The position numbers and the translations under genes were made by a program. The notes beneath the pieces were generated by a model. It was not told the origin of the DNA. It was given only the letters and a program-made list of their open reading frames with translations, and searched no databases. From an uncultured Flavobacteriaceae bacterium (GTDB taxonomy: Bacteria > Bacteroidota > Bacteroidia > Flavobacteriales > Flavobacteriaceae), in NCBI GenBank assembly GCA_947494715.1, contig CANLWG010000011.1, positions 124,001 through 188,000 of the forward strand: a stretch of DNA of 64,000 bases, in the 5' to 3' direction. Below are positions 8,932 to 18,100 of this stretch, piece after piece; position 1 is the stretch's first letter, and every line of letters starts with the position of its first letter.

Positions 8932-10038
8932 CTATAGGTTGTTTAAAGGAAGACTTATTTGTGCGACATACAATTTTGGGTTTACAAACCGTGATTCAAA
9001 AAGAAATCCATCGGCATAGATTCCCTCCAACCTTTTCCTAATGTTTTGGATGCCCAACCCGGTTCCTTTTTCATGTATTGTGGTCTTATTACCCTCCGAG
9101 GTGTTTGATACACTTAGGTTTATATATTCCTTAAGGGAGCTTTCGTCTTTCTTTTTTTTGATTTCAATACGTATTTCTCCTTGGTTCATTGCCGGAACGA
9201 TGCCATATTTAATGGCATTTTCAACAAGGGGCTGTAAAATCATATTGGGAATCTTGATCTCTATGACCTCCTTGGAAATCCGATAGTGAATGGTCATTTT
9301 ATCGGCATACCGTATTTGTTCCAGGTCAAGGTAATCCTTAATGAAATCTATTTCCCTTTCAATTGTAATCATCTGTTCCAAATCATTTTCCAATAGGGTC
9401 CGCATAAGTGTTCCCATTTTTGTCAACATTTTTTGGGCTTTTCGTGGATTGATATCTATCATCGATGATATGGAATGTAGAGTATTGAACAAAAAATGCG
9501 GATGTAACTGCATTTGTAGGCTAGTCAATTGGGCGGCAATTAGTTCTTTTTGGTTTTTTAGATATCTTTTTTGATAGTCGATTGCAAAGAAGAGAGCCAT
9601 TAATACGATAAGTTCAATCAGACTTGAAAAGCTTCCAACTACCATACCGACTATTCCGTTAGGCCCAAAAAAGTCTTTCATATACCCTGTGCTTAAAAAG
9701 TAGACCACATCGTTGACTTTTGTTACCAGTGCCCTATGGGCTATCGTTAGCAGAAAAACACCAAAAAGTACCTTGATTACGTTTGATGCAAGTCCAGATT
9801 TATTTTGCACTTGTCTTACAAGGGCATATACCAATGGTGATAAAATAAACCAAAACAGGTAATTGATGATAATCTTGCTACTTACAAAAAACCAACTAAA
9901 GGGATAATTATATTCGTTGATTAAATGATCTGTGTATTCCTTGGTGATAAAAAAGAAGCATACCAGTAGCCCTATTAAACCCATTTTAAAAAGGGAAATA
10001 GGTAATTTTTTATAACTTTGATAGACGATTTTTAACAT
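8932..10038 (-). CDS. LytS-type sensor histidine kinase (His_kinase/HATPase)
   Basis: 368 residues. About four to five membrane segments lie in the first ~160 residues and there is no large external sensor domain. The His_kinase motif 'HPHFLFNTLHSIS' with the phospho-accepting histidine lies near 178-180; the ATPase domain has 'LQPLVENAIKYG' (N box) and 'GTGLGIQNIRKRL' (G box). This is the usual Bacteroidota partner of LytTR regulators. The stop codon abuts the start of the regulator gene, which indicates co-translation. It is divergent from the lipoprotein gene at 10109, sharing a 70-bp promoter region. Confidence 0.94.
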   Translation of the reverse strand: MLKIVYQSYKKLPISLFKMGLIGLLVCFFFITKEYTDHLINEYNYPFSWFFVSSKIIINYLFWFILSPLVYALVRQVQNKSGLASNVIKVLFGVFLLTIAHRALVTKVNDVVYFLSTGYMKDFFGPNGIVGMVVGSFSSLIELIVLMALFFAIDYQKRYLKNQKELIAAQLTSLQMQLHPHFLFNTLHSISSMIDINPRKAQKMLTKMGTLMRTLLENDLEQMITIEREIDFIKDYLDLEQIRYADKMTIHYRISKEVIEIKIPNMILQPLVENAIKYGIVPAMNQGEIRIEIKKKKDESSLKEYINLSVSNTSEGNKTTIHEKGTGLGIQNIRKRLEGIYADGFLFESRFVNPKLYVAQISLPLNNL

Positions 10039-10108
10039 GTAAGGATAATACCTTTCTAAGGTAAAAAATTGTGAAACACGAATTAAATCTTTTACGGGCT
10101 ACCTTATA

Positions 10109-10591
10109 ATGATCAAAAAGACATATATCTATTTAGTCCTTCTTTCCTTTGTCATAATAGGTTCCTGCAAGGAAAAAAAACAAGATTCGGATAAAGAGGG
10201 CTCTCCTGGCCAAGAACAGCTTAAGAACATAAGCGAACTCACCTACCAAGAAATCTTTTATTTACTTCATGAAGAAAATGAATATGGTATGGATTTTCAT
10301 GGTGATATGTTTGGTCAGGAGGCGGCTTCCAACGTTTCTTTGATGAGCAAATCCAAGACGGACTGTGGTAATGCCATGGTACTTGAAAGTTCCAATACGA
10401 ACAATACCCTACAAGTTGCGGTAAAGACCAATTTTGATTTTCCCGGCAACCCGGCCAATGAGATATTCAGGATTTACATTGTAAAACCCGGAGAGACCGT
10501 TCCCGTTGGGCATAGCACATTATGTTATAATGGTGCAGAGTATGCCATAAATCGGGAAATAGTCTCCGCTGGTTTTGTAATCAAGGAATAA
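10109..10591 (+). CDS. Small lipoprotein, unknown function
   Basis: 160 residues. Signal peptide with lipobox IIGSC (Cys20) followed by a charged linker rich in Lys, Asp and Glu. The mature part has two cysteines ('TDCGNAM' and 'STLCYNG') that could form a disulfide. I do not recognise the family. It is divergently transcribed from the LytS-type kinase gene and converges with the DinB-like gene at 10601, so it may be a target of the two-component system; nothing in the sequence proves this. Confidence 0.75.
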   Translation: MIKKTYIYLVLLSFVIIGSCKEKKQDSDKEGSPGQEQLKNISELTYQEIFYLLHEENEYGMDFHGDMFGQEAASNVSLMSKSKTDCGNAMVLESSNTNNTLQVAVKTNFDFPGNPANEIFRIYIVKPGETVPVGHSTLCYNGAEYAINREIVSAGFVIKE

Positions 10592-10600
10592 CGGTATTGG

Positions 10601-11119
10601 CTACCATCCTCCGGAAGGCCCGGGCGCAACGCCTTTAAGTCTTGTATATATTGTGCTTTTGCCCTGCTCCCGTTGTAGGTGAGAGGTCATGATCAAGATT
10701 GACTGCAATCGTGACATCTTACTTCCAAAAAACTCAATTTCCTCCTTTAAATCCTCTTCCTTGAGTTTTTCCATGCCATCTCTAATAAATGCAAAGGAAC
10801 CTTTCAATTGCTCAATGACCTCTTTCTTCTTTTTGGTATCGGTCACCGGATTTGGATCAGGCGTATTTAGTTTCACTACCGATGCAAATAGGTAATTGGC
10901 GCCGGACGTATGTGAAATCTGGTCGGCAAAATCACGAAGCTCTTCGATCGGCTTAAAATTGTAATTTGCCTCAGGCATTGCCTTTGCAGTTTCGACAACC
11001 ATTTTTGTCATGTCGTCCCAAGCCTTAACAAGGTTTTCAGTACTCATTTGTGCTTTGGAAACGTTTAGTGCAAACATAAACAGGGCAGCTATGGCCCACT
11101 TGATTTTCGCTCTTGTCAT
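10601..11119 (-). CDS. DinB-like protein, secreted
   Basis: 172 residues with a Sec signal (about 1-24, ending in VSKAQ). The remainder is an all-helical DinB/YfiT-like four-helix bundle: 'LVKAWDDMTKMVVETAKAMPEANYNFKP' and the histidine-bearing 'FADQISHTSGANYLF' and 'IMTSHLQREQG'. The family uses three histidines to bind a metal; two are visible at the expected helices. The function of exported DinB proteins in Bacteroidota is unknown. Single gene; its promoter lies in the 227-bp gap before 11347. Confidence 0.82.
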   Translation of the reverse strand: MTRAKIKWAIAALFMFALNVSKAQMSTENLVKAWDDMTKMVVETAKAMPEANYNFKPIEELRDFADQISHTSGANYLFASVVKLNTPDPNPVTDTKKKKEVIEQLKGSFAFIRDGMEKLKEEDLKEEIEFFGSKMSRLQSILIMTSHLQREQGKSTIYTRLKGVAPGPSGGW

Positions 11120-11346
11120 TGTTTTGGAATTTTTAGTTTGGTTAAAATTAAATCCTCAAAACCCATATTGAAATGGCATTGTGCCTTATGGTTAAAAATG
11201 GGATGAATCGTTTTTTTCAGATTAACGGACAATAGACGTCAAGATTTTTATATGCACATTTTATCACATATATAACAGTATGTCACAGCTAGTTTTCTTT
11301 GAGACTGGAACGCTTCTAGATTGCGGGACATTTCAAAAACAAAAAT
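11120..11346. other. Divergent intergenic region (227 bp)
   Basis: AT-rich spacer between the divergent DinB-like gene and the PD40 lipoprotein gene, so it must hold both promoters. I found no open frame, tRNA, strong hairpin or convincing operator in it. Confidence 0.5.
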
Positions 11347-12315
11347 ATGACACATCGAATTTTGATTCTGACACTGGTTCTTTCATGCGTTAATCTGTCT
11401 TGCAAAGAAAATACGGACAAAGCGAACCTCAATGGTTTGGAAGACCCTAAAAAAGACTCTTTAGGTAGTAAAACTGGGCCTGAAGGGCGAACGGTAAAAA
11501 ATGATTCTTTTCCGGATTTGGGCCCATCCTTTTCCCCGGATGGTTCAGAAATTGCATTCTATTCCTATATCAATAGTGAGTGGAATGTGTCACGTATTTA
11601 TCTAGTCAACACAAATGGTACGGAATTAAGGGAACTGACAACAAAGGATACCATAGGGTTTCATACCGAACCTATTTGGTCCCTCGATGGAAGAAGAATT
11701 GCCTACACGAGCTTCCTTGAGGAAGGAGCAAGGATGATGAGTATAGATCGTAATGGCGATAATCTAAAAAAACTGGTATCGGTCTCAGAAAATGGATTTC
11801 ATATGTTTTCCTCATGGGATTCCGCTGGGGATGGATATTACTTTTTTCACTGGCCGGCCGGAGAGGATTTTAAACCTGATGCTTACCATGCTATTGGCGA
11901 CAAGGTTACCCGATTAACGACGGATGGAATTACCAATCGTCCACAAGTTGCTGCAAATGGAACCTTATATCTCAGTAAAATTATAAACTTGGAGAAGAAC
12001 CTGTATTCCAAACACATTCTGGATAAGAATTCCGGCAAGGTAACCGAAATGCCCAATTTAGAAGGATGGTTCATCGTGGGGAACCATGTAATCAAACAAA
12101 AGGACCATGATGAGGGAACTACCTTTATTCTGGAAGACCTGGAGGGAAACGATATTAAGGAACTAGGTACGGTACCCTATAAATCCGTGATGTTCGGGAA
12201 AACAGATCCGGATGTCAATTATGTGGCCTACAACACCTCGTTTGATGACGGTTCAGAAATCCATCTATTGGAAATTGCTACAGGCAAACTCATAAAACTC
12301 ACGCAAAATGAATAA
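11347..12315 (+). CDS. PD40 beta-propeller lipoprotein
   Basis: 322 residues. A short signal ends in a lipobox-like NLSC (Cys19). At least two clear PD40 blades are present (FSPDGSEIAFYS, WSLDGRRIAYTS) and weaker blades follow to the C-terminus. It resembles the PD40 lipoprotein at 7047-8075 in layout but is more diverged. The last eight bases overlap the start of the downstream hydrolase gene (ATGAATAA arrangement), which implies translational coupling and a shared task. Binding partner unknown. Confidence 0.82.
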   Translation: MTHRILILTLVLSCVNLSCKENTDKANLNGLEDPKKDSLGSKTGPEGRTVKNDSFPDLGPSFSPDGSEIAFYSYINSEWNVSRIYLVNTNGTELRELTTKDTIGFHTEPIWSLDGRRIAYTSFLEEGARMMSIDRNGDNLKKLVSVSENGFHMFSSWDSAGDGYYFFHWPAGEDFKPDAYHAIGDKVTRLTTDGITNRPQVAANGTLYLSKIINLEKNLYSKHILDKNSGKVTEMPNLEGWFIVGNHVIKQKDHDEGTTFILEDLEGNDIKELGTVPYKSVMFGKTDPDVNYVAYNTSFDDGSEIHLLEIATGKLIKLTQNE

Positions 12316-12991
12316 AGCGACACCCACAATATCCATGTTCGCTGCAGGGCTTTTATTCTTGCTCTTCATGAATTTCGGAACTGTCTTTGGGCAACAAAAA
12401 GTAATGAAAATACCCATTTCAAAAGGCAAAGAACTACTGATGAGAATAACGGAACCTCAAGGGTTTTCTAAAGATAAGGCCTACCCTGTACTGTTGGGCC
12501 CTGGGCTGGATGGAGGAGATTTGAAGGCCGGATGTCGCTATTTTGGGACTAATGCAGATCAGTACGGCTGGATTTTGGTCGAGAGCTTGGTCCATATGGA
12601 AAAGCGAAGTGCGGTAAAAGTGCTGTTAGATTATTTGGAAGAAAACTATGCCATACGGGAGTTATATATTTTAGGTTTTTCGGCCAATAGCGTTGATGCC
12701 TTTCAAATAGCAGAAATGTACCATGATAAATTTACCGGTGTTATTGGAATGCCGGGAAACCCTAGCTTTAATGATAGGGCTAAACTCAAATCTTTTTCGA
12801 AAACCAAAATTTTGATGATTGTCGGTGAAAGGGATACCTATTGGAAAAATAGGGCTATAAAAGCCAAAACAAAACTAGATCAATCCGGCCTCGGGAATAA
12901 ACTGGTCATCGTTCCGAATGGGGGTCATATCTTGGACGAGTTTGCCGGCCTCCCATTGTTTAAAGAGCTGAATGAGCTTATAATGCATTAA
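12308..12991 (+). CDS. Secreted alpha/beta hydrolase
   Basis: 227 residues. Hydrophobic signal segment at about 10-28, ending VFGQ. The alpha/beta hydrolase core shows a nucleophile elbow 'LGFSANS', an acid in 'VGERDTYW' and a catalytic histidine in 'NGGHILD'. 'LLGPGLDGG' could contribute the oxyanion hole. It looks like an esterase or dienelactone-hydrolase-like enzyme of the periplasm. Translationally coupled to the PD40 lipoprotein upstream. It is the last chromosomal gene before the mobile element. Substrate unknown. Confidence 0.85.
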   Translation: MNKATPTISMFAAGLLFLLFMNFGTVFGQQKVMKIPISKGKELLMRITEPQGFSKDKAYPVLLGPGLDGGDLKAGCRYFGTNADQYGWILVESLVHMEKRSAVKVLLDYLEENYAIRELYILGFSANSVDAFQIAEMYHDKFTGVIGMPGNPSFNDRAKLKSFSKTKILMIVGERDTYWKNRAIKAKTKLDQSGLGNKLVIVPNGGHILDEFAGLPLFKELNELIMH

Positions 12992-13094
12992 AATTTAATT
13001 GACTCCTTCCGTTACCTATGAAACAAAAATCCGAGTTGTAATTTCAGCAGTTCTTTTTTGTCTCAATACCCAAAACGTCCTTTGGTCATTTCAC

Positions 13095-13125
13095 AAAAAA
13101 GAACCACGCCTTTGGGCGTGGTTTT
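13095..13125 (-). terminator. Terminator of the original tRNA-Arg gene
   Basis: A perfect 7-bp stem (CCACGCC, loop TTTG, GGCGTGG) is followed on the minus strand by a U-rich run complementary to the A-rich stretch at 13095-13103. It lies ten bases beyond the displaced 3' end of tRNA-Arg, so it is read as that gene's old terminator. With four T on the plus side it may also end the hydrolase transcript. Confidence 0.75.
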
Positions 13126-13135
13126 CCGAGTGTAG

Positions 13136-13178
13136 TGATCGCGACAGGATTCGAACCTGTGACCGTCTGCTTAGAAGG
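13136..13178 (-). pseudogene. Displaced 3' half of chromosomal tRNA-Arg(UCU)
   Basis: Read on the minus strand this 43-nt piece holds the anticodon loop, anticodon-stem 3' side, variable loop, T arm (stem ACAGG/CCTGT around TTCGAAT) and acceptor 3' strand CGCGATCA. There is no 5' half on this side; it continues into unrelated element DNA. It is the original 3' end of the tRNA gene, cut off when the element integrated at the anticodon region. No CCA is encoded (CTA instead). It cannot make a tRNA by itself. Confidence 0.88.
13161..13178. repeat. attL core (18-bp direct repeat)
   Basis: gaccgtctgcttagaagg occurs here and at 26278-26295 in the same orientation. It covers the anticodon stem-loop of tRNA-Arg. 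Identity stops at both edges of the 18 bp (the T-stem differs on one side and element DNA on the other), which defines the exchange region of the integrase. Confidence 0.88.
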
Positions 13179-13292
13179 AAGAAAAAATACAATCACATTT
13201 GTTTTCATTTAGTTTCTTATATATTGATTATCAATATTTTATGAAAAAATATTTTTCTTCGAATTGCATTTAGACTACCTTTAATTGACGAT

Positions 13293-13314
13293 TTGTTGTA
13301 CCCATGTTGTACCC
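13293..13314 (+). repeat. Left integrase arm-type site (two GTTGTACCC copies)
   Basis: Two copies of GTTGTACCC start 11 bp apart (one helical turn). The same 22-bp block, with one base changed, recurs at 26182-26203 inside the right end in the same orientation. Position and pairing suggest arm-type binding sites for the integrase. This copy lies just upstream of the integrase start, so integrase may also repress its own promoter. Confidence 0.65.
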
Positions 13315-13326
13315 GTTTTAACTTTT

Positions 13327-14544
13327 ATGGCAAGTATTAAAATCATATTGAAGAAGAAAGCTTTAGCGGATGGTTCCTATCCCGTATGTCTTCGTATTAC
13401 CAAGAACAGGAAAACAAAGTACTTCAAATCCATCTATAATGCTTTTCCAGAAGAGTGGGATAATCGGAGTCAATCATTCAATAAAAGGAACTCAAATCAT
13501 ATTCAAAATAACAGACTATTATTAAAATTTAAGGATAGGGCTTATAAAGTGTATTCCCAATTGGAAATGGAAAAGGAACATTTCTCGTTAGAAGATTTTG
13601 AAAAGGCTTTTAGAATCAATGAGAATCCTACTACCAATAATTTTTTCTACTTCTGGCATGAATTAATCAGCGAAATGATCAATGCTGGTAGAACTGGAAA
13701 TGCGCGTTCGCATGATGATAGTTTTAATGCCTTAAAAAAATTCAATGGTGGCACTCAACTTACTTTTGGTGAAGTAAATGTTGCCTTGCTTTCAAAATAT
13801 GAAAGCTATCTGCGCTCAAAAGGAGGAACTGATGGCGGTATAAGCGTTCGAATGCGAAACATCCGAAGAGTATATAATGCGGCTATAGAGCGTGATTTAG
13901 TAGCACCTGAAAAGTATCCTTTCAAAAAGTACCGAATCTCTAAATTTAAAAGCCGAAGTACCAAGCTTGCTTTGGATATGGATGAAATCAATAGAATAAT
14001 CTCATTCGACATTTCCGGCCATCCGAGTCTAGTAAACAGTTATAATTATTTTGTGTTTAGCTTCTTTACCAGAGGGATGAATTTCGCCGATATAATGAAG
14101 TTACGATGGCAAGATATAGATACTGATACTATCAGGTACACAAGGTCAAAGACCAAAGGTAATTTCAGAATCAAGATTCTTCCTCCGGTTCAAAAAATAC
14201 TAGATTATTACAAGACAATTCAGTCTGACACAAAATATGTATTCCCTATTCTGAAAAGTGATAATCAAAGTCCCACTCAATTAGAGGACGCAAAAAAACA
14301 GGCTTTAAAGGTTTTCAATCAAAGACTTAAGGAAATTGCAGTTCTATGTAATATTAAAAAACGACTTAGCAGTTATGTTGCCAGACACAGCTTTGCAAAT
14401 TGCCTAAAGCAAAAGGGAGTAGCAACTGATATCATTAGTGAATCCCTAGGTCATCAAAATTTAGCTATTACCCAAGTCTATCTAAAGGAGTTGGATAATT
14501 CTTTATTGGATAAAGCCGCAGAACTTCTATTAAAGGTGAGTTAG
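13327..14544 (+). CDS. Tyrosine recombinase/integrase (Bacteroidota type)
   Basis: 405 residues from the ATG at 13327 (MASIKIIL...), the usual start of this family; an upstream in-frame ATG at 13285 would place the protein start across the arm sites and is less likely. N-terminal arm-binding region, then SAM-like core-binding domain (~90-190), then the catalytic domain: first Arg in 'FFTRGMNFADIMKLRW', 'SSYVARHSFAN' with the second Arg, 'LGHQNLAITQVYL' with His and the nucleophilic Tyr. It catalyses integration and excision at tRNA-Arg. The gene sits about 150 bp inside attL. Confidence 0.94.
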   Translation: MASIKIILKKKALADGSYPVCLRITKNRKTKYFKSIYNAFPEEWDNRSQSFNKRNSNHIQNNRLLLKFKDRAYKVYSQLEMEKEHFSLEDFEKAFRINENPTTNNFFYFWHELISEMINAGRTGNARSHDDSFNALKKFNGGTQLTFGEVNVALLSKYESYLRSKGGTDGGISVRMRNIRRVYNAAIERDLVAPEKYPFKKYRISKFKSRSTKLALDMDEINRIISFDISGHPSLVNSYNYFVFSFFTRGMNFADIMKLRWQDIDTDTIRYTRSKTKGNFRIKILPPVQKILDYYKTIQSDTKYVFPILKSDNQSPTQLEDAKKQALKVFNQRLKEIAVLCNIKKRLSSYVARHSFANCLKQKGVATDIISESLGHQNLAITQVYLKELDNSLLDKAAELLLKVS

Positions 14545-14612
14545 GTTTTTCAACTTGTAAACTTCTGTTAAACAAAGCAATAATTGTTAACATTTTGTAG
14601 TTTTGTAGTGAA

Positions 14613-15017
14613 ATGAGAGCGATTCTCCGTCAAATTTTATCTTCGATGTTAGCCCTATTGGTCTTGCTTTCTACGGTCTCGTGGACCGTCGACAAGCATA
14701 TTTGTATGGGCAAGGTTGTGGATATCGCTTTCTTCGCCCATGCCGATACTTGTGGTATGGATATGGGTACCGATAAAGCCTTCGCATTCGAAAAATCCTG
14801 TTGTGATGACGAGACATTTACATTACAGGGACAAGAAGATTTAAAGATTTCTTTTTTTGACCTAGATCTCGAACAACAAGTATTTTTGGTAGCGTATACG
14901 TATTCCTACCTCAATGTTTTTCAGGAGATTGATGTTACATCGGTTACCTACCTCGGGCGTCCGCCCCCTCTGCTCGATAAAGACTACCAAGTCCTTTACG
15001 AGACATTCTTAATCTGA
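14613..15017 (+). CDS. HYC_CC_PP family small exported protein
   Basis: 134 residues. Hydrophobic N-terminus (about 10-27). Conserved-looking metal-ligand residues follow: 'KHICMGKVV', 'HADTCGMDMG' and a Cys pair in 'KSCCDDE', then 'YLGRPPPLLDKD' near the C-terminus. This fits the HYC_CC_PP family, small Bacteroidota proteins encoded beside heavy-metal efflux systems; the His/Cys/Met content suggests copper binding at the periplasmic face, but biochemical function is not known. First gene of the efflux operon. A TAGTTTTG box at 14598-14605 fits a -7 element but is very close to the start. Confidence 0.82.
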   Translation: MRAILRQILSSMLALLVLLSTVSWTVDKHICMGKVVDIAFFAHADTCGMDMGTDKAFAFEKSCCDDETFTLQGQEDLKISFFDLDLEQQVFLVAYTYSYLNVFQEIDVTSVTYLGRPPPLLDKDYQVLYETFLI

Positions 15018-15118
15018 TTTTTGGATAACTACAAATTCGCCCTGCGGTCAACCGTATAGGGCTAAACGTGTTTTGTACCGCTTTTGCAAAACGCCTGTAA
15101 TTATCCAAATATTCAGAT
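15012..15118 (+). promoter_or_regulatory. Candidate structured leader RNA before cusA
   Basis: The gap between the HYC_CC_PP gene and cusA can fold, by eye, into a three-way junction. The outer stem pairs 15012-15033 with 15096-15118 (about 18 pairs with two or three mismatches and one bulge). Inside are hairpin A (15039-15043 with 15058-15062, plus an inner CGG/CCG stem) and hairpin B (GTTTTG 15070-15075 with CAAAAC 15087-15092, extendable). The hairpin B loop ACCGC (15077-15081) is complementary to GCGGT (15044-15048) of hairpin A. The stem begins in the upstream stop codon and ends three bases before the cusA ATG, a position suited to translational control. A DNA inverted repeat of other origin is the alternative. 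Confidence 0.5.
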
Positions 15119-15121
15119 GAT

Positions 15122-18100
15122 ATGCTTAACAAAGCCATTAAATTTTTAATAGAGAACAAGTTGGTAGCCGTGCTGCTACTGGCCCTTTTTGTAGGTTGGG
15201 GAATAGTCAATGCCCCCTTTAAATGGGACACGGGATTCTTGCCCAATGACCCTGTGGCCGTAGATGCCATACCTGATATTGGCGAAAACCAACAGATTAT
15301 CTATACCCAATGGGCAGGGCGCAGTCCACAGGATATTGAAGACCAAATCACCTATCCGTTGACCACTTCCCTGTTGGGGATTCCAGGAGTGCGTACCATC
15401 CGTAGTTCTTCGATGTTCGGTTTCTCCACCATCTTTGTCATTTTTGAAGAAGATGTCGAGTTCTACTGGTCGCGCAGCCGTATTCTTGAAAAACTGAACT
15501 CCCTACCCTCGGGATTGCTCCCCAATGGAGTCAATCCCTCTTTGGGACCAGATGCCACTGCTTTGGGGCAAATCTTTTGGTATACCCTTGAGGGGCGTGA
15601 TGAAAATGGCAATGTCACAGGCGGTTGGGATTTACAGGAATTACGTAGCATACAGGACTACTACGTAAAATATGGGCTTTCTTCGGCCAGTGGGGTATCT
15701 GAGGTAGCTTCCATTGGCGGTTATGTTCAGGAATATCAAATTGACATTGACCCTGAATTGATGCGTCAGTACAACATTGGACTTCACCATATCGTAAAGG
15801 CCGTCAAGCAATCCAATAAAGACATTGGTGCACAAACCCTAGAAATCAACCAAGCCGAATATTTGGTGCGGGGTCTGGGTTATGTAAAATCCATTGCGGA
15901 CATAGAAAATGCGGTGGTCGATGCCGAGAACTTCACATCGATACGGATTAAGGATGTCGCCAATGTCAATTTAGGCCCAGCGACCAGACGTGGCATTTTG
16001 GATAAGGAAGGTGCAGAAGTGGTCGGCGGTGTTGTAGTAGCACGCTACGGGGCAAATCCCTTGGAAGTAATAACTAACGTCAAAGAGCAGATTGCAGAAC
16101 TATCAGCGGGCTTACCTTCAAAGGTATTGGCTGATGGGCGTACCTCACAGCTTACCATAGTACCGTTCTATGACCGTACCGAATTGATACAGGAAACCTT
16201 GGGTACGCTCAATGAGGCATTGACACTGGAAATCCTCATTACCATTCTGGTCATCATCGTAATGGTGTTCAATTTGAGAGCTTCCATCCTAATTTCAGGA
16301 CTATTGCCCGTTGCCGTGCTTATGGTGTTTATTGCAATGAAGACGTTTGGCGTGGATGCCAATATCGTAGCCTTATCAGGAATTGCCATTGCCATTGGAA
16401 CCATGGTCGATGTAGGGGTCATACTTTCTGAAAACATCATCAGGCATCTGGATGAGAATAAACAATTGGAACCCTCACAACAACTGGGTATTAACACGGT
16501 GGTATATAATGCGACCGCCGAAGTTTCCGGTGCCATTCTTACCGCAGTACTGACCACGATCATCAGCTTCATCCCTGTCTTTACAATGATAGGTGCCGAG
16601 GGAAAACTGTTTCGACCGTTGGCATTTACCAAAACAATGGCATTGACCGCTTCCATTGTTGTAGCCCTGTTCTTGATACCCCCATTTGCCGCTATTTTCT
16701 TTAAGAGAAAAAGGAGTAAAGATTTTATTGGTTTGACCCTTAGCACCATCCTCATTGTATTGGGACTTTTTGTCCTGGTATATGGCTACTGGTTGGGACT
16801 GGTCCTTATGGCTTTTGGGACCGTGAGACTATTGAAGAACCCCAAATGGTTTTCACGTCTTTTAAACGGATTCTCCCTTTCAGAAAAACAAGCATCCCTT
16901 TTAAATATTATCGTTTCTACGACAGCTATTGTTTTCCTGTTGGCAAGATATTGGAGACCATTAGGCTTTGATAGAAGTATCGCAATCAACTTTATTTTTG
17001 TCGCCTTAATCTGTTTTGGACTACTTGGCACTTTTTGGGGTTTTCGAAAGTATTATACCCGAATCTTGGAATGGGCACTGCAAAACAAGCTCGCCTTTTT
17101 AGCCTTGCCCACAGCAATCGTTGCCTTTGGGGTTTTGATTATGCGTTCGACCGGCAAAGAGTTTATGCCATCCTTGGATGAAGGTTCTTTTCTTTTGATG
17201 CCCACATCCTTACCACATTCAGGCGTTGCCGAAAACAAACGCGTGTTACAGCAGTTGGATATGGCGGTGGCAAGCATCCCCGAAATCAAGACCGTGGTGG
17301 GAAAAGCGGGTCGCGTGGAATCAGCATTGGATCCTGCACCATTATCAATGTATGAGAACAATATCCAGTACCGACCCGAATACGAACTCAATTCGGACGG
17401 CAGTCCACAACGGTATCGGGTCAATAATGATGGCTTATTTGAATTGAAAAATGGAAAACTGGTGGCAAATCCGAATACGGAATACAGGGATGAAGCGAAT
17501 CACAGGAATCTCGTTTCCGACCCCTATCGTATCAATCGTAATCAATTGATTGCCGATAATGATGGGGAATATTACCGTAACTGGCGACCCGAGATACGCT
17601 CCTCAAATGATATATGGAACGAAATTGTACGGGTGACCAAATTGCCCGGAGTGACCTCTGCACCCAAGCTACAGCCCATAGAAACCCGATTGGTAATGTT
17701 GCAAACGGGAATGCGAGCACCAATGGGCATCAAGGTAAAGGGACAGGATTTAAAGCAAATCGAAGCGTTTGGGTTGGAATTGGAGAACATCCTTAAAACC
17801 GTTGAAGGGGTCAAAGAGCAAGCTGTTTTTGCAGAACGTATTGTGGGTAAGCCCTATTTGCTCATCGACATTGACCGAGATCGTTTGGCGCGTTATGGAA
17901 TTACCATTGAAGATGTGCAACAAGTACTTTCAGTAGCTGTTGGCGGCGTACCCCTGACCCAAACCGTGGAAGGTCGTGAACGCTATGCCGTTCGGGTGCG
18001 ATACCCAAGGGAACTGCGCGACCATCCCGAAGATTTAAAAAACATCTATGTTCCCGTTTCCAAGGGCAGCCCTGTGCCTTTAAGTGAACTGGTGACCATT

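Noticed and set aside
13136-13178. A second functional tRNA-Arg gene at the left end of the element
   Set aside because: Only the 3' half is present; the sequence beyond the anticodon loop is unrelated, so no cloverleaf can form.
12999-13244. An 81-codon open frame over the attL region
   Set aside because: It runs through the terminator and the tRNA remnant; the apparent peptide is a translated tRNA, not a protein gene.
16168-16755. A 195-codon minus-strand frame inside cusA
   Set aside because: It lies fully within the well-supported cusA gene on the other strand and has no recognisable domain or promoter.
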